In this document: positions 16,742 to 24,643 of the stretch, piece after piece
Layout: each line of letters opens with the position of its first letter
How positions within the stretch are numbered: position 1 is the stretch's first letter
NCBI GenBank assembly: GCA_913043255.1
Contig: CAJWLK010000002.1
Location: forward strand, 124,001 to 188,000
From: an uncultured Gemmatimonadota bacterium
Lineage (GTDB): Bacteria > Gemmatimonadota > Gemmatimonadetes > Palauibacterales > Palauibacteraceae
DNA length: 64,000 nt
Direction: 5' to 3'
Position numbers and translations under genes: made by a program
Notes under the pieces: generated by a model
Databases searched by the model: none
Told to the model about the DNA's origin: nothing
Seen by the model: the letters and a program-made list of their open reading frames with translations, nothing else

Positions 16742-17872
16742 TCAGCGTGCATGCCATTCCGCCAGAAGCTCCGCTTCACGTTCTGCTGATAGCCCAGGGC
16801 GCATCTGCGTCTGGCGTTCAGGCGTTCGTGAGAAGTGGAACTCAAGCGTTGCTTCAGTAGTGTCGGCTAGCGACCGGAAGGTAAGCCCATGCGCGATCTC
16901 GTTCGACAGATCAAATCGGGCAAACCCCTCCGACCCCGGGGTCGGAGGTCGCCACACCGGCATTTCTGCGTACGGTCGCACACCACGATCCGCGAGGAAC
17001 TCGCGTGACACCCAGGTAAAAGTGGTCTCGGCCGTTGTAACAGCTCTAATGCCATAGAGAAGTTCAGCCATAGGACGCGGTGTTGCCGGCCCAATCAGGT
17101 TGAAGATTCCCGTATGCGCAGAGCCTATCGAGTGGGACATAAAATCACCAAGATCCCGCACATCAATGATCTGTACTGGATCAGTTCCATCGCCCGGAGA
17201 GAGCACCTCACCACCCCGGTGGATCCGGACGGGCCAGTAGGTAAATCGGTCAGTGGGATCATCTGGGCCGATGATGAGTCCTGGTCGGAAAATCCCATGC
17301 CGATCTGGGAATACACGCATTACTTCGCGTTCCGACTCGGCTTTTGCCAATCCATATGGCAGTTGAGTGATGTCCGCCGTGGCCTGGTCAACACCCGCTG
17401 TTTCATACGTGAACGAAGGTACCGCTGAAGTCATCGGTACGGTTGAGTGGCTAGCATACGCAGATCGAGATGAAACGTAGTAGTAAAGGCCCACTGAGTC
17501 GCGAAGAAATTCCGTAGAGAGCGTCACCCAGTCCGGACGCGCCGTGGAATTGTCGATCACAACATCCCATTTTCGTCCCCGTAATGACTCGAAATCTCCG
17601 TTGCGATCTCCTCGCAATTCCTCAACACCCTCAAACATTCCAGGATTGTTTCCACGATTGAATATTGTGACCTCATGGCCATCATCTAGTGCCGATCGTA
17701 CCTGATACGGACCAATGAAACCCGTACCGCCCAGTATCAAAAGACTCCCTGCTTTTACCTGCGCGCGGGGGCTAACTGGAGAGCATCCTGCCAGATGAAT
17801 GCCAAGACCTAGCGCACCACTGGCAGCAGCCGTGAGTTTAAGAAAATCGCGGCGATCAGTATTCGAAGACAT
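16742..17872 (-). CDS. Tat-exported lipoprotein of the NAD-dependent epimerase/dehydratase family
   Basis: The 376-residue product begins with D-R-R-D-F-L-K-L and a hydrophobic run ending in a lipobox-like L-A-G-C (Cys30), i.e. a Tat lipoprotein signal. The mature part is an extended-SDR Rossmann fold: G-G-T-G-F-I-G at 48-54, an S-S-R-S-A-Y strand, and an intact Y-G-L-A-K catalytic pair. Export by Tat fits an enzyme that binds its dinucleotide before translocation. The reaction is unknown. AAGGAG precedes the start, and the gene lies 22 bases after the MBL lipoprotein, probably in the same transcript. Confidence 0.83.
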   Translation of the reverse strand: MSSNTDRRDFLKLTAAASGALGLGIHLAGCSPVSPRAQVKAGSLLILGGTGFIGPYQVRSALDDGHEVTIFNRGNNPGMFEGVEELRGDRNGDFESLRGRKWDVVIDNSTARPDWVTLSTEFLRDSVGLYYYVSSRSAYASHSTVPMTSAVPSFTYETAGVDQATADITQLPYGLAKAESEREVMRVFPDRHGIFRPGLIIGPDDPTDRFTYWPVRIHRGGEVLSPGDGTDPVQIIDVRDLGDFMSHSIGSAHTGIFNLIGPATPRPMAELLYGIRAVTTAETTFTWVSREFLADRGVRPYAEMPVWRPPTPGSEGFARFDLSNEIAHGLTFRSLADTTEATLEFHFSRTPERQTQMRPGLSAEREAELLAEWHAR

Positions 17873-17894
17873 CGGTTACTCCTTGTTCAGATGC

Positions 17895-18980
17895 TTAATT
17901 GGCAGTTCCATCCAACAACTCAAAGATTCTGAGCACGGCGAGCCCAATCCCCCCCGGCGGGTCGATAGCCCCTTTGAAATGCTCAGCGTGGGCGGTGAGG
18001 TCAATCCCGACCGCTGTCTTTTCAGGATCGGTTCCACTTCCGTGGAACGAAACTGTTTGGGTCCATACGTCTCGCAGGTAGGCTTGCAGATGATCGATTT
18101 TCTCACGGTCCTGATACGGGGCCCCGTGGCCCGGGATAATCCACTCAAAATCGAGCGCTTTCACATGCTCAAGTGTCTCGATCCATTCGGGGACGTAGCC
18201 ATCACCCATGTACGGAAGCCCCTCCGGGAGTAAGTCGCCGGTTATGATGACTCCATCATCCGGGAGATGGACGATCACGTCACCTTCTGTGTGACCCCTA
18301 CCAAAGAATAGGATGCGGATCTCCCGACCACTGCGAAACAGGCTCATTCGCTCAGAAAGTGTGGTGTTCGGTGGCGTTGGAACAACCTCCTGCGTTTGTG
18401 CGAAGAATAAACGGTCCGCTTTGATTGTTTCCTCTAATCGGGTACGCAGTTCCGGATCACCAATGGTATCGAGCGCTCCCTCCATTGCTGCAATCCGACC
18501 AGGCACTGATCCGATAAATGTTTCGTAGGCCCGGCCGCTGTTAGACCGCCCCGTGACCATCGCCGCACGAGATGCCTCATGGCCGATGATTTCAACCTCG
18601 GACGGATAGACCTGGTTCCCGTGAGAATGATCCATATGCCAGTGCGTATTCACAACAAAACGTACAGGCTTGTTAGTGACCGTCTTGAGATCTTCAAGAA
18701 GCACGTCCGCAGCAGCCGGAGAAACATGCGAGTCCACGATAAGAACATCTTCGTCATTGATTACGATCCCAGCGTTGGACATCGCCACGATGTCACCGAC
18801 ACCTTGAGCGTGGTAAATATCTGGGACGATTTCAGTAAACGTAAAGTTCGACGGGTTACCACCAACTCTCACAGCACTGTCCGAACCCGCTCCGGTCTCC
18901 ACCAGCCTACAGGCCACCATACTCGTGGCACTCACGACTACAAGAGCCAGGGCTAGATTACTGGACTGAATCCGGCACAT
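17895..18980 (-). CDS. Metallo-beta-lactamase-fold lipoprotein
   Basis: Two ATGs occur in tandem (18983 and 18980); the second has better spacing from AGGAG. The product of about 361 residues has a lipoprotein signal (S-M-V-A-C, Cys about 24). The full MBL metal set is visible: H-W-H-M-D-H near residue 112, G-H-T-E-G-D and G-D-L-L-P-E in the middle, and I-P-G-H-G-A near 285. It is therefore probably an active periplasmic metallohydrolase of unknown substrate, different in sequence from the MBL protein at 3132-4013. It lies between the symporter and the Tat epimerase on one strand. Confidence 0.84.
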   Translation of the reverse strand: MCRIQSSNLALALVVVSATSMVACRLVETGAGSDSAVRVGGNPSNFTFTEIVPDIYHAQGVGDIVAMSNAGIVINDEDVLIVDSHVSPAAADVLLEDLKTVTNKPVRFVVNTHWHMDHSHGNQVYPSEVEIIGHEASRAAMVTGRSNSGRAYETFIGSVPGRIAAMEGALDTIGDPELRTRLEETIKADRLFFAQTQEVVPTPPNTTLSERMSLFRSGREIRILFFGRGHTEGDVIVHLPDDGVIITGDLLPEGLPYMGDGYVPEWIETLEHVKALDFEWIIPGHGAPYQDREKIDHLQAYLRDVWTQTVSFHGSGTDPEKTAVGIDLTAHAEHFKGAIDPPGGIGLAVLRIFELLDGTAN

Positions 18981-19048
18981 CATGTTCTCCTAGGTTGGCA
19001 ACCTGCGACGCTCTCCAAAACGCTCAAGAGCTTCATGCTAGCTCACCG

Positions 19049-20773
19049 TCAGGCTTCTGCGGTCTGGTGAGTTTCTCCGGACTCTCTCGGGACGCGAATC
19101 CGTTCAACTATGGACTGGACGTGTTCCGGGGGCGGCGCCGTAAATCGTGAAACGACCAGTGCTACAGCGAAGTTAAGCGCCATTCCGACCGTACCAATGC
19201 CCTCTGGTGAGATCCCAAACCACCAGTTATCAGCCACGTTAGCCGCCGGGTTTACAAATTTGAAGTACACGATATAAGCGGCTGTGAACGTAATGCCCAC
19301 GAGCATCCCAGCGATCGCACCTTCGCGATTGAGACGCTTGGAGAAAATTCCCAATATGATCACAGGGAAGAAAGATGCTGCAGCGAGACCGAATGCAAAT
19401 GCCACCACCTCGGCAACAAACGCAAACGGATTAATCCCTAGGTAGCCAGCGATAATGACCGCAACAGCCGCACTTATACGGGCCGCAACAAGTTCGCCTT
19501 TTTCCGTAATCTTCGGTCGAAGCCCCCGCTTTAAGAGATCATGACTCACCGCAGTCGAAACAACTAAGAGCAGCCCTGCGGCCGTGGACAGTGCAGCTGC
19601 TAAGCCACCTGCAGCCACAAGAGCAATCACCCAATTGGGAAGTCGTGCAATCTCGGGGTTTGCAAGCACCATAATGTCCCGGTCGATCGTCAGTTCGTTT
19701 TGGAGTGGCTCCCCGGAAGCAGCTGTGGCGGCCGGCCCCACATATTGGATGAGACCATCATTGTTGTGATCTTCAAACGTGATAAGACCGGTCGTCTCCC
19801 ATTTTGTGAACCACTCCGGCATCTCGGCATACGGTTCGTTCACTACCGTGTTCAGAAGATTCGTACGAGCGAATACTGCCACGGCCGGTGCTACCGTGTA
19901 CAAGATTGCAATGAACATGAGTGCCCACCCTGCGCTAATTCGAGCATCGCGAACTTTGGGTACCGTATAGAAGCGGATGATCACGTGCGGCAGTCCCGCT
20001 GTCCCAACCATGAGCGCCGCTGTGATCGCAAAAATATCAATGGTGGTCTTCGTCCCCCCCGTATAGGCAGCAAAGCCTAGCTCCTCGTGGAGTCTGTTGA
20101 GGTGATCGAGCAGGTAGGTTCCCGTTTCCTGTTCAGCTCCACCGAAACCAAACTGAGGTATAGGATTCCCAGTAATGAGCAGGGAAAGAAAGATTGCGGG
20201 GACCGTATAGGCGAAAATTAAAACGCAGTACTGAGCAACCTGTGTATAAGTAATCCCCTTCATACCACCGAGCACAGCGTAGAAAAAGACGATACCCATG
20301 CCAATGATCACCCCAAGCGTGATATCGATCTCAAGGAAACGACTGAATACGATCCCCACACCACGCATCTGGCCAGCGACATAAGTAAAAGAGACGAAGA
20401 TCGCACAAACGACGGCCACCATTCGCGCAGCTTGCGAGTAGTATCGATCACCTACGAAATCAGGGACCGTGAAGGCACCGAACTTTCGTAGATAGGGGGC
20501 GAGGAGAAGCGCTAGCAGCACATATCCGCCAGTCCAGCCCATGAGGTAGACTGAACCATCATAGCCCAGGAACGAGATGATCCCCGCCATAGAGATAAAG
20601 GACGCCGCCGACATCCAGTCTGCAGCTGTTGCCATCCCATTTGCTACGGGATGAACACCCTTACCCGCCACATAAAACTCACTGGTAGAATTCGCCCGCG
20701 ACCAAATCGCGATACCGATGTATAGCGCAAATGACAGGGAAACGAGTGCGAAGGTCCATGCCTGGACTGTCAT
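19049..20773 (-). CDS. Sodium:solute symporter large subunit (ActP-like, paired with DUF4212 protein)
   Basis: This 574-residue polytopic protein of the SSS family has about 13 transmembrane helices. It includes the family's early A-A-D-W-M-S-A-A-S-F-I-S segment near residue 50, G-G-M-K-G-I-T-Y-T-Q, and a late A-A-A-L-S-T-A-A-G-L-L-L-V-V-S-T-A Na+-site helix. It resembles acetate/monocarboxylate symporters and, through its small subunit, the two-component VC_2705-type group. Its start codon overlaps the stop of the DUF4212 gene by four bases (ATGA), so the two subunits are translationally coupled. Confidence 0.92.
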   Translation of the reverse strand: MTVQAWTFALVSLSFALYIGIAIWSRANSTSEFYVAGKGVHPVANGMATAADWMSAASFISMAGIISFLGYDGSVYLMGWTGGYVLLALLLAPYLRKFGAFTVPDFVGDRYYSQAARMVAVVCAIFVSFTYVAGQMRGVGIVFSRFLEIDITLGVIIGMGIVFFYAVLGGMKGITYTQVAQYCVLIFAYTVPAIFLSLLITGNPIPQFGFGGAEQETGTYLLDHLNRLHEELGFAAYTGGTKTTIDIFAITAALMVGTAGLPHVIIRFYTVPKVRDARISAGWALMFIAILYTVAPAVAVFARTNLLNTVVNEPYAEMPEWFTKWETTGLITFEDHNNDGLIQYVGPAATAASGEPLQNELTIDRDIMVLANPEIARLPNWVIALVAAGGLAAALSTAAGLLLVVSTAVSHDLLKRGLRPKITEKGELVAARISAAVAVIIAGYLGINPFAFVAEVVAFAFGLAAASFFPVIILGIFSKRLNREGAIAGMLVGITFTAAYIVYFKFVNPAANVADNWWFGISPEGIGTVGMALNFAVALVVSRFTAPPPEHVQSIVERIRVPRESGETHQTAEA

Positions 20774-21087
20774 TCATCCACCTCTTCGATCTCATCCACT
20801 TTAAATGCGCGGTCGAGGCGATTCATTAGAAAGACATAGACGAAGATCAATACAACAAAGACATATATGGAGCCCTGTTGTGCGAACCAGAAACCAAGGG
20901 GGAATCCAGTCCCCGGCACTGTGATCTCATTCAAAGTGTCCACAAACAAAATCCCGGCCCCATACGAAACGGCGAACCATATTGAAAGCAGAATTCCTAC
21001 ATACTGCAGGTTTCTGCGCCAGTACTCTGATCGAGTCTGGTCTTCGCGCACGAGATTTGAGTCAGAACTGTAATCTGGGTGACTCAT
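20770..21087 (-). CDS. DUF4212-type small subunit of the sodium:solute symporter
   Basis: The 105-residue protein has an N-terminal polar tail with a Y-W-R-R-N-L motif, two transmembrane helices and an acidic C-terminus. This is the layout of the small subunit encoded just before the large subunit in VC_2705-type symporters. ATGA overlaps occur on both sides: its start overlaps the stop of the selenoprotein gene and its stop overlaps the start of the large subunit. It is presumed to stabilise or modulate the transporter. Confidence 0.9.
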   Translation of the reverse strand: MSHPDYSSDSNLVREDQTRSEYWRRNLQYVGILLSIWFAVSYGAGILFVDTLNEITVPGTGFPLGFWFAQQGSIYVFVVLIFVYVFLMNRLDRAFKVDEIEEVDE

Positions 21088-21743
21088 ATTTTTTCACCGG
21101 GAATCGCGGCCAGGATCTCTGAGGGCTCAGCCCTCACCGTATAATCGGTATCGGCAGAGGCAAAAACCACCTCTCTATTGGAATCAATAACGTACGTGGC
21201 CGAGATGGGAAGCTCCCAACTTTCATCGCCATTGAATCGGAGAAGATCAATATCCAAAGCCCTTAGGTACAACTGCCTAAGATCATCAGGCAGACGAAAC
21301 GTAAGACCGTAGTCTCGAGCAACACCTAGGCCCAGATCAAGCAAAACATCGTACTCTATGCCATCCTCTTCGACCCAACTTTTTGCAAAATCGGCAATTT
21401 GCGGGGATAACGTGATTAGAGTCGCACCCTTAGCATGTATCTCTGGGAGGATAGACTGAAAAGCAGCCTGCTCTTCACGACAATATGGTCACCAACGGCC
21501 TCGAAAGAAGCTAAGGATGACTGGTCCTCGTTCTAGAAGCGCTTCGAGTTGAACTGTCTTGCCAGCCAGATTCGGTCGCGCAAATAGCGGAGCTTCCTGG
21601 CCAACTACCACGATGCGATCCAGTATGCCTGTTGCACCGAGTTCTTCTGTCGTGTGATTCATTAGGGCCGTCGCTTCAGGCGGGCGTCTACTCTCGTTGG
21701 CAGCCCGCATCTCGCTGAGCCGTTGGTTCAATGGACCAGTCAT
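21084..21743 (-). CDS. Peroxiredoxin-like selenoprotein (AhpC/TSA family) with selenocysteine at an in-frame TGA
   Basis: The frame runs from ATG 21743 to a TGA stop at 21086-21084 with one internal TGA at 21491-21489 (codon 85). Read as selenocysteine it gives a continuous 219-residue thioredoxin-fold protein. Before the TGA are G-Q-E-A-P-L-F, the G-K-T-V-Q-L strand and G-P-V-I-L-S-F-F-R-G-R-W; right after come P-Y-C-R-E-E. In homologues this is W-C-P-Y-C, so Sec replaces the peroxidatic Cys and Cys88 is the likely resolving residue (U-x-x-C). The downstream part has normal family features (T-L-I-T-L-S-P, an S-A-T-Y-V-I-D strand) and no other stop. A SECIS-like hairpin follows the TGA. The real stop overlaps the next gene's start, which a decayed gene would not be expected to preserve. 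Predicted role: reduction of peroxides or related oxidants. Confidence 0.88.
21458..21476 (-). promoter_or_regulatory. Bacterial SECIS-like hairpin downstream of the Sec TGA codon
   Basis: On the minus strand, 12 bases after the TGA (21491-21489), GAAGAGCA pairs with TGCTTTTC (one G-U wobble) around a GGC loop; opening the last A-U pair gives a 7-bp stem with an AGGCU loop. The loop begins about 19-20 bases after TGA and has G in its first two positions. Both agree with the general rules for bacterial selenocysteine insertion elements that SelB recognises inside the coding sequence. Confidence 0.75.
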
Positions 21744-21807
21744 GGCGTGGATTGTCGCTCCTTCATAGCGTCACCAGATCGTTAGAGGACAACAACGTAA
21801 CGGGATC

Positions 21808-23001
21808 GTGCCCAAGGAGGCACCGCTGGCCGAACACGACGATAACTATGTGGTCATGGAAGAATTCGAACGCTTCTCTCAGAAGTACGATGTTTTCCGA
21901 CGATCGTTTTGGGACAAACACGTCAAAACTGAGAAGAGTAGACGCTTCTATCGTACCTACCGTGACACTCTAGACAGCTGGCGCAAAGCAGATGGCTTCA
22001 CTCAACGAGACTACGCTCTCAGAAACGCTTCCTGGCATGTGAGCGACCTCTTCACCGAGTATAAAGAGAACGAAGATCGACGTGAAGGCTTCAACGATGC
22101 GTTCACTCTTCAACGAGAGGTTGCAGACGAAGCAGTCGAGTTTGAGTCCCCCGAGGCTGCTGCCATAGAAATCAAGCGTGTAGCGCGTGGTTTTGGAGCC
22201 GACTTGGTGGGTATCACAGCGATGGATCTCCGTTGGCTTTACACGGAAAAATTTAGTGACATCTCTGGAACTGCGCGTCCTAACGACATTCCCGAAGATC
22301 TGCGCTCTGTGATCGTTACGGCCCAGGCGATGGACTACTCGCTAATTCGCACCGCCCCCTCTGCACTCTCCGGAGCAGCTACCGGTCTCGGGTATTCGCA
22401 CGATGCCCTCGTGGTTCTCTCGTTGGCGCAATATCTCCGAAACCTCGGATACCGTGCGATAGCAAGCATGAATGATTCAGCACTTGCAATTCCGTTTGCA
22501 CTCCAGGCTGGCTTGGGAGAATACAGTCGACTGGGACTTCTTATAACTAAAGAGTTCGGTCCTCGCGTCCGACTCGGTAAGGTGTTCACTGACCTTCCAC
22601 TCGCGTTCGATGAACCAATTCGGTTTGGGGTAAAAGAATTTTGCGATTCTTGTCGACGTTGTGCCGACGCGTGTCCTGTGGGAGCGATACCACACGGAGA
22701 TCCGAGTCTCAAACGATATAACAAATCAAATCTCAAAGGGGTCAAGAAGTGGTCGGTCGATGGCGAAAAGTGTTTCGGATATTGGGCGGCCCAAAATAGT
22801 GACTGTGCTATTTGTGTACGTGTGTGCCCTTACAACAAGGATTATTCGCGGTGGTGGATGCGATGCGGACGTCGACTAGCCGCCACTCCAATTCGCCGAT
22901 TTCTTCTCTGGCTTGATATAAAGTTGGGATTCGGTGAGCGCGTGAAACCGAAAAACTGGTGGTCTCGTCTAGGTACTTCGGTTTCACAAGGATCACGATA
23001 A
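21808..23001 (+). CDS. Reductive-dehalogenase-like cobalamin and 2x[4Fe-4S] protein
   Basis: The start is GTG 21808; ATG 21856 is an alternative. The 397-residue product has a long N-terminal region, then a nitroreductase-fold cobalamin-binding domain typical of RdhA/QueG proteins: I-A-S-M-N-D, A-G-L-G-E-Y-S-R-L-G and a V-R-L-G-K-V-F-T-D-L-P-L strand at about 218-264. Two ferredoxin motifs follow: C279-x2-C282-x2-C285-x3-C289-P and C322-x10-C333-x2-C336-x3-C340-P. The W-x6-C-F-G-Y-W spacing between clusters is RdhA-like rather than QueG-like. There is no Tat signal, so it is likely cytoplasmic. It is divergent from the selenoprotein gene by 64 bases and followed by a membrane protein gene. 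Confidence 0.82.
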   Translation: MPKEAPLAEHDDNYVVMEEFERFSQKYDVFRRSFWDKHVKTEKSRRFYRTYRDTLDSWRKADGFTQRDYALRNASWHVSDLFTEYKENEDRREGFNDAFTLQREVADEAVEFESPEAAAIEIKRVARGFGADLVGITAMDLRWLYTEKFSDISGTARPNDIPEDLRSVIVTAQAMDYSLIRTAPSALSGAATGLGYSHDALVVLSLAQYLRNLGYRAIASMNDSALAIPFALQAGLGEYSRLGLLITKEFGPRVRLGKVFTDLPLAFDEPIRFGVKEFCDSCRRCADACPVGAIPHGDPSLKRYNKSNLKGVKKWSVDGEKCFGYWAAQNSDCAICVRVCPYNKDYSRWWMRCGRRLAATPIRRFLLWLDIKLGFGERVKPKNWWSRLGTSVSQGSR

Positions 23002-23094
23002 TAATGAGTCAGCAAAGTTGGCCTGGAGACTACAAACTATGTTCTGGTACTATGCAAATCCTGCATTGTGTTACCTATCAGTGCAGGACCTAGC

Positions 23095-23586
23095 ATGATC
23101 GACCGAAAATTTGATGCCCCGAAGGATTCCCAAGACACACGGCCTACGTTAGACCAAGCCATAAAAACCTGGTCGCAGATGAATGACGCAACGCTTCTAC
23201 GAAGTGTTGCTGCAGTCTTGGTCGGTTTCGCAATCCTCACTATTGGCTCTGTTGCCATAGGTCGTTCAATCCTTTCCCTCACGGATATGACTCCAGGCAA
23301 CCCACCTACTTCGGGCTTCCTAGTTGCCAGCCTCAGTTCTCGGCTATTGCTCGCGATCCTCGCCGGCTATTTGACTGGTAAGGCAGCACCAAAGACACCA
23401 CTTCTGCACGCCGTGGTCCTCGCCGGCCTGCTGGCATTCTTTAGCCTCGCGGCGATTGGCGGGTTAACAGCTGCTGGAGGACTCCAAGACCCATCGTGGT
23501 ACCCCACAGCCATGCTATTTATAGGCCCTGCCGGCGTCTTGGTGGGAGGGACCTTAAGGATCCGAGGTACTACTAACGTCAGTTGA
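23095..23586 (+). CDS. Four-helix membrane protein of unknown function
   Basis: From ATG 23095 (preceded by an AGGA) the product is 163 residues: a polar N-terminus of about 35 residues and four hydrophobic segments at roughly residues 36-58, 73-95, 104-126 and 138-157. No family was recognised. It follows the reductive-dehalogenase-like gene by 93 bases on the same strand. Known membrane partners of reductive dehalogenases (RdhB) are shorter, with two or three helices, so a partner role is only a positional suggestion. A GTG at 23068 in the same frame is a possible but weaker start. Confidence 0.6.
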   Translation: MIDRKFDAPKDSQDTRPTLDQAIKTWSQMNDATLLRSVAAVLVGFAILTIGSVAIGRSILSLTDMTPGNPPTSGFLVASLSSRLLLAILAGYLTGKAAPKTPLLHAVVLAGLLAFFSLAAIGGLTAAGGLQDPSWYPTAMLFIGPAGVLVGGTLRIRGTTNVS

Positions 23587-23633
23587 AGAATGCAAAGGGT
23601 ATCCGTCAGACTTGAGCGCTCTTAAGGATTTGA

Positions 23634-23658
23634 GGAAAGGCCCAGATCAAGCCTTTTC
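23634..23658. terminator. Hairpin between convergent genes, possible bidirectional terminator
   Basis: GGAAAGGC (23634-23641) pairs with GCCTTTTC (23651-23658) with one G-T wobble and a 9-base loop. It sits between the convergent membrane protein gene (ends 23586) and the parvulin gene (ends 23665). Neither side has a strong T-tract, so termination is inferred mainly from position. Confidence 0.4.
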
Positions 23659-23664
23659 GAACAT

Positions 23665-23943
23665 TTAGCCGCTTCGGTTCGTAATTCTGATCAAGTGGTA
23701 GCCAAATTGTGTCTGCACGGGCCCATGTGTTTCACCAACTTTAGCCGAGAATACCACTTCGTCGAACTCGGGAACCATTTCCCCTTGGCCAAATGACCCT
23801 AAGTCTCCACCCTTCTGGCTCGAAGGACAAAGTGAGTGCTCGCGGGCAACATCACCAAAATCTGCACCGCCTATTATTTCTTCCTTAAGTGTTTCAGCGA
23901 TCACTTCAGAGTCGACCAGGATGTGTTGTGCTGTTGCACGCAT
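23665..23943 (-). CDS. ppiC: Parvulin-type peptidyl-prolyl cis-trans isomerase (PpiC-like)
   Basis: This is a 92-residue stand-alone parvulin domain without a signal peptide, the size of E. coli PpiC. It has A-Q-H-I-L-V at the start, G-G-A-D-F-G-D-V-A-R-E-H-S, the S-S-Q-K-G-G-D-L-G-S-F loop, G-E-M-V-P-E-F-D-E-V-V-F and the C-terminal Q-T-Q-F-G-Y-H-L-I. It should isomerise prolyl bonds in the cytoplasm. It lies 52 bases after the sarcosine oxidase gamma gene on the same strand and may be the last gene of that operon. Confidence 0.93.
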   Translation of the reverse strand: MRATAQHILVDSEVIAETLKEEIIGGADFGDVAREHSLCPSSQKGGDLGSFGQGEMVPEFDEVVFSAKVGETHGPVQTQFGYHLIRITNRSG

Positions 23944-23995
23944 ATCTTTCGCGTCCGTTCGGTTAGTTAGTTATCGGCACTGGAATCGCACCACA

Positions 23996-24643
23996 TTATG
24001 TGGCTCCGTATTTTTCGGCCACCCAGTCCGTGAACATTTGTTCACCTCCAACCTGAACTCCGGTGTCGCTCGCTGAATGGAGTAATGCATCAACAAACGT
24101 CTGCCCATAACCACGACTGAACGAGATCAGAATGCAGTCAGTTTCCATTGTCACGACTTGACAGGGAACGTGGAGAACCGGGCCTTGGGTCAAAAATGGC
24201 GTTATTCGCTCAGGAAAAAAGAGGTCAAGACTACTGACACACTCCATAACAGTCGGTGTGTTCTTTCCTAGAATCGCAAGCCAGCAATGTGAATCCGTTG
24301 TATCAGTATACCCGACGTCGGGAGGCGTATCTGGCGGCGCACCGAAACCGATAGAGCCGATGGATACCTGCGTCCGGTTCATGCGGCTGATTATTAGGCC
24401 ACTGGCAATCGCCACCTCGCCCGGGCGGGGGGGCACATGCAAGCCGAATGGCGATTTCTCATCAAGACAACTGTCCTGGTAGTCCCAGCGTGGCCGATGG
24501 CTAAGATCGATGAGGCGAGGGCTATCTAGCGTACTATCCTGAGGATAAGACCGTGCAACATTCCATCCGTCTTGTGGCTCAAGCTTGGTTGGTGTCGCAT
24601 CAAACACGACGGGTGATTGGCGGTGAAGCGATGGTGTTGTCAT
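23996..24643 (-). CDS. soxG: Sarcosine oxidase gamma-type subunit
   Basis: The 215-residue protein starts four bases inside the end of soxA (ATGA overlap). Sequence conservation in gamma subunits is low; the assignment rests on position, size and a GcvT-like/folate-domain half in the C-terminal region (W-L-A-I-L-G, F-F-P-E-R-I-T-P, then D-C-I-L-I-S-F-S-R-G-Y-G). In the heterotetrameric enzyme this is the smallest folate-fold subunit, packed on the alpha subunit. It completes a B-D-A-G gene order. Confidence 0.8.
   Translation of the reverse strand: MTTPSLHRQSPVVFDATPTKLEPQDGWNVARSYPQDSTLDSPRLIDLSHRPRWDYQDSCLDEKSPFGLHVPPRPGEVAIASGLIISRMNRTQVSIGSIGFGAPPDTPPDVGYTDTTDSHCWLAILGKNTPTVMECVSSLDLFFPERITPFLTQGPVLHVPCQVVTMETDCILISFSRGYGQTFVDALLHSASDTGVQVGGEQMFTDWVAEKYGAT

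Noticed and set aside
21084-21743. Interpretation of the two peroxiredoxin fragments as a pseudogene or nonsense mutation
   Set aside because: The TGA falls exactly on the catalytic Cys codon, a SECIS-like hairpin follows, no other lesion exists and the downstream stop/start overlap is preserved.
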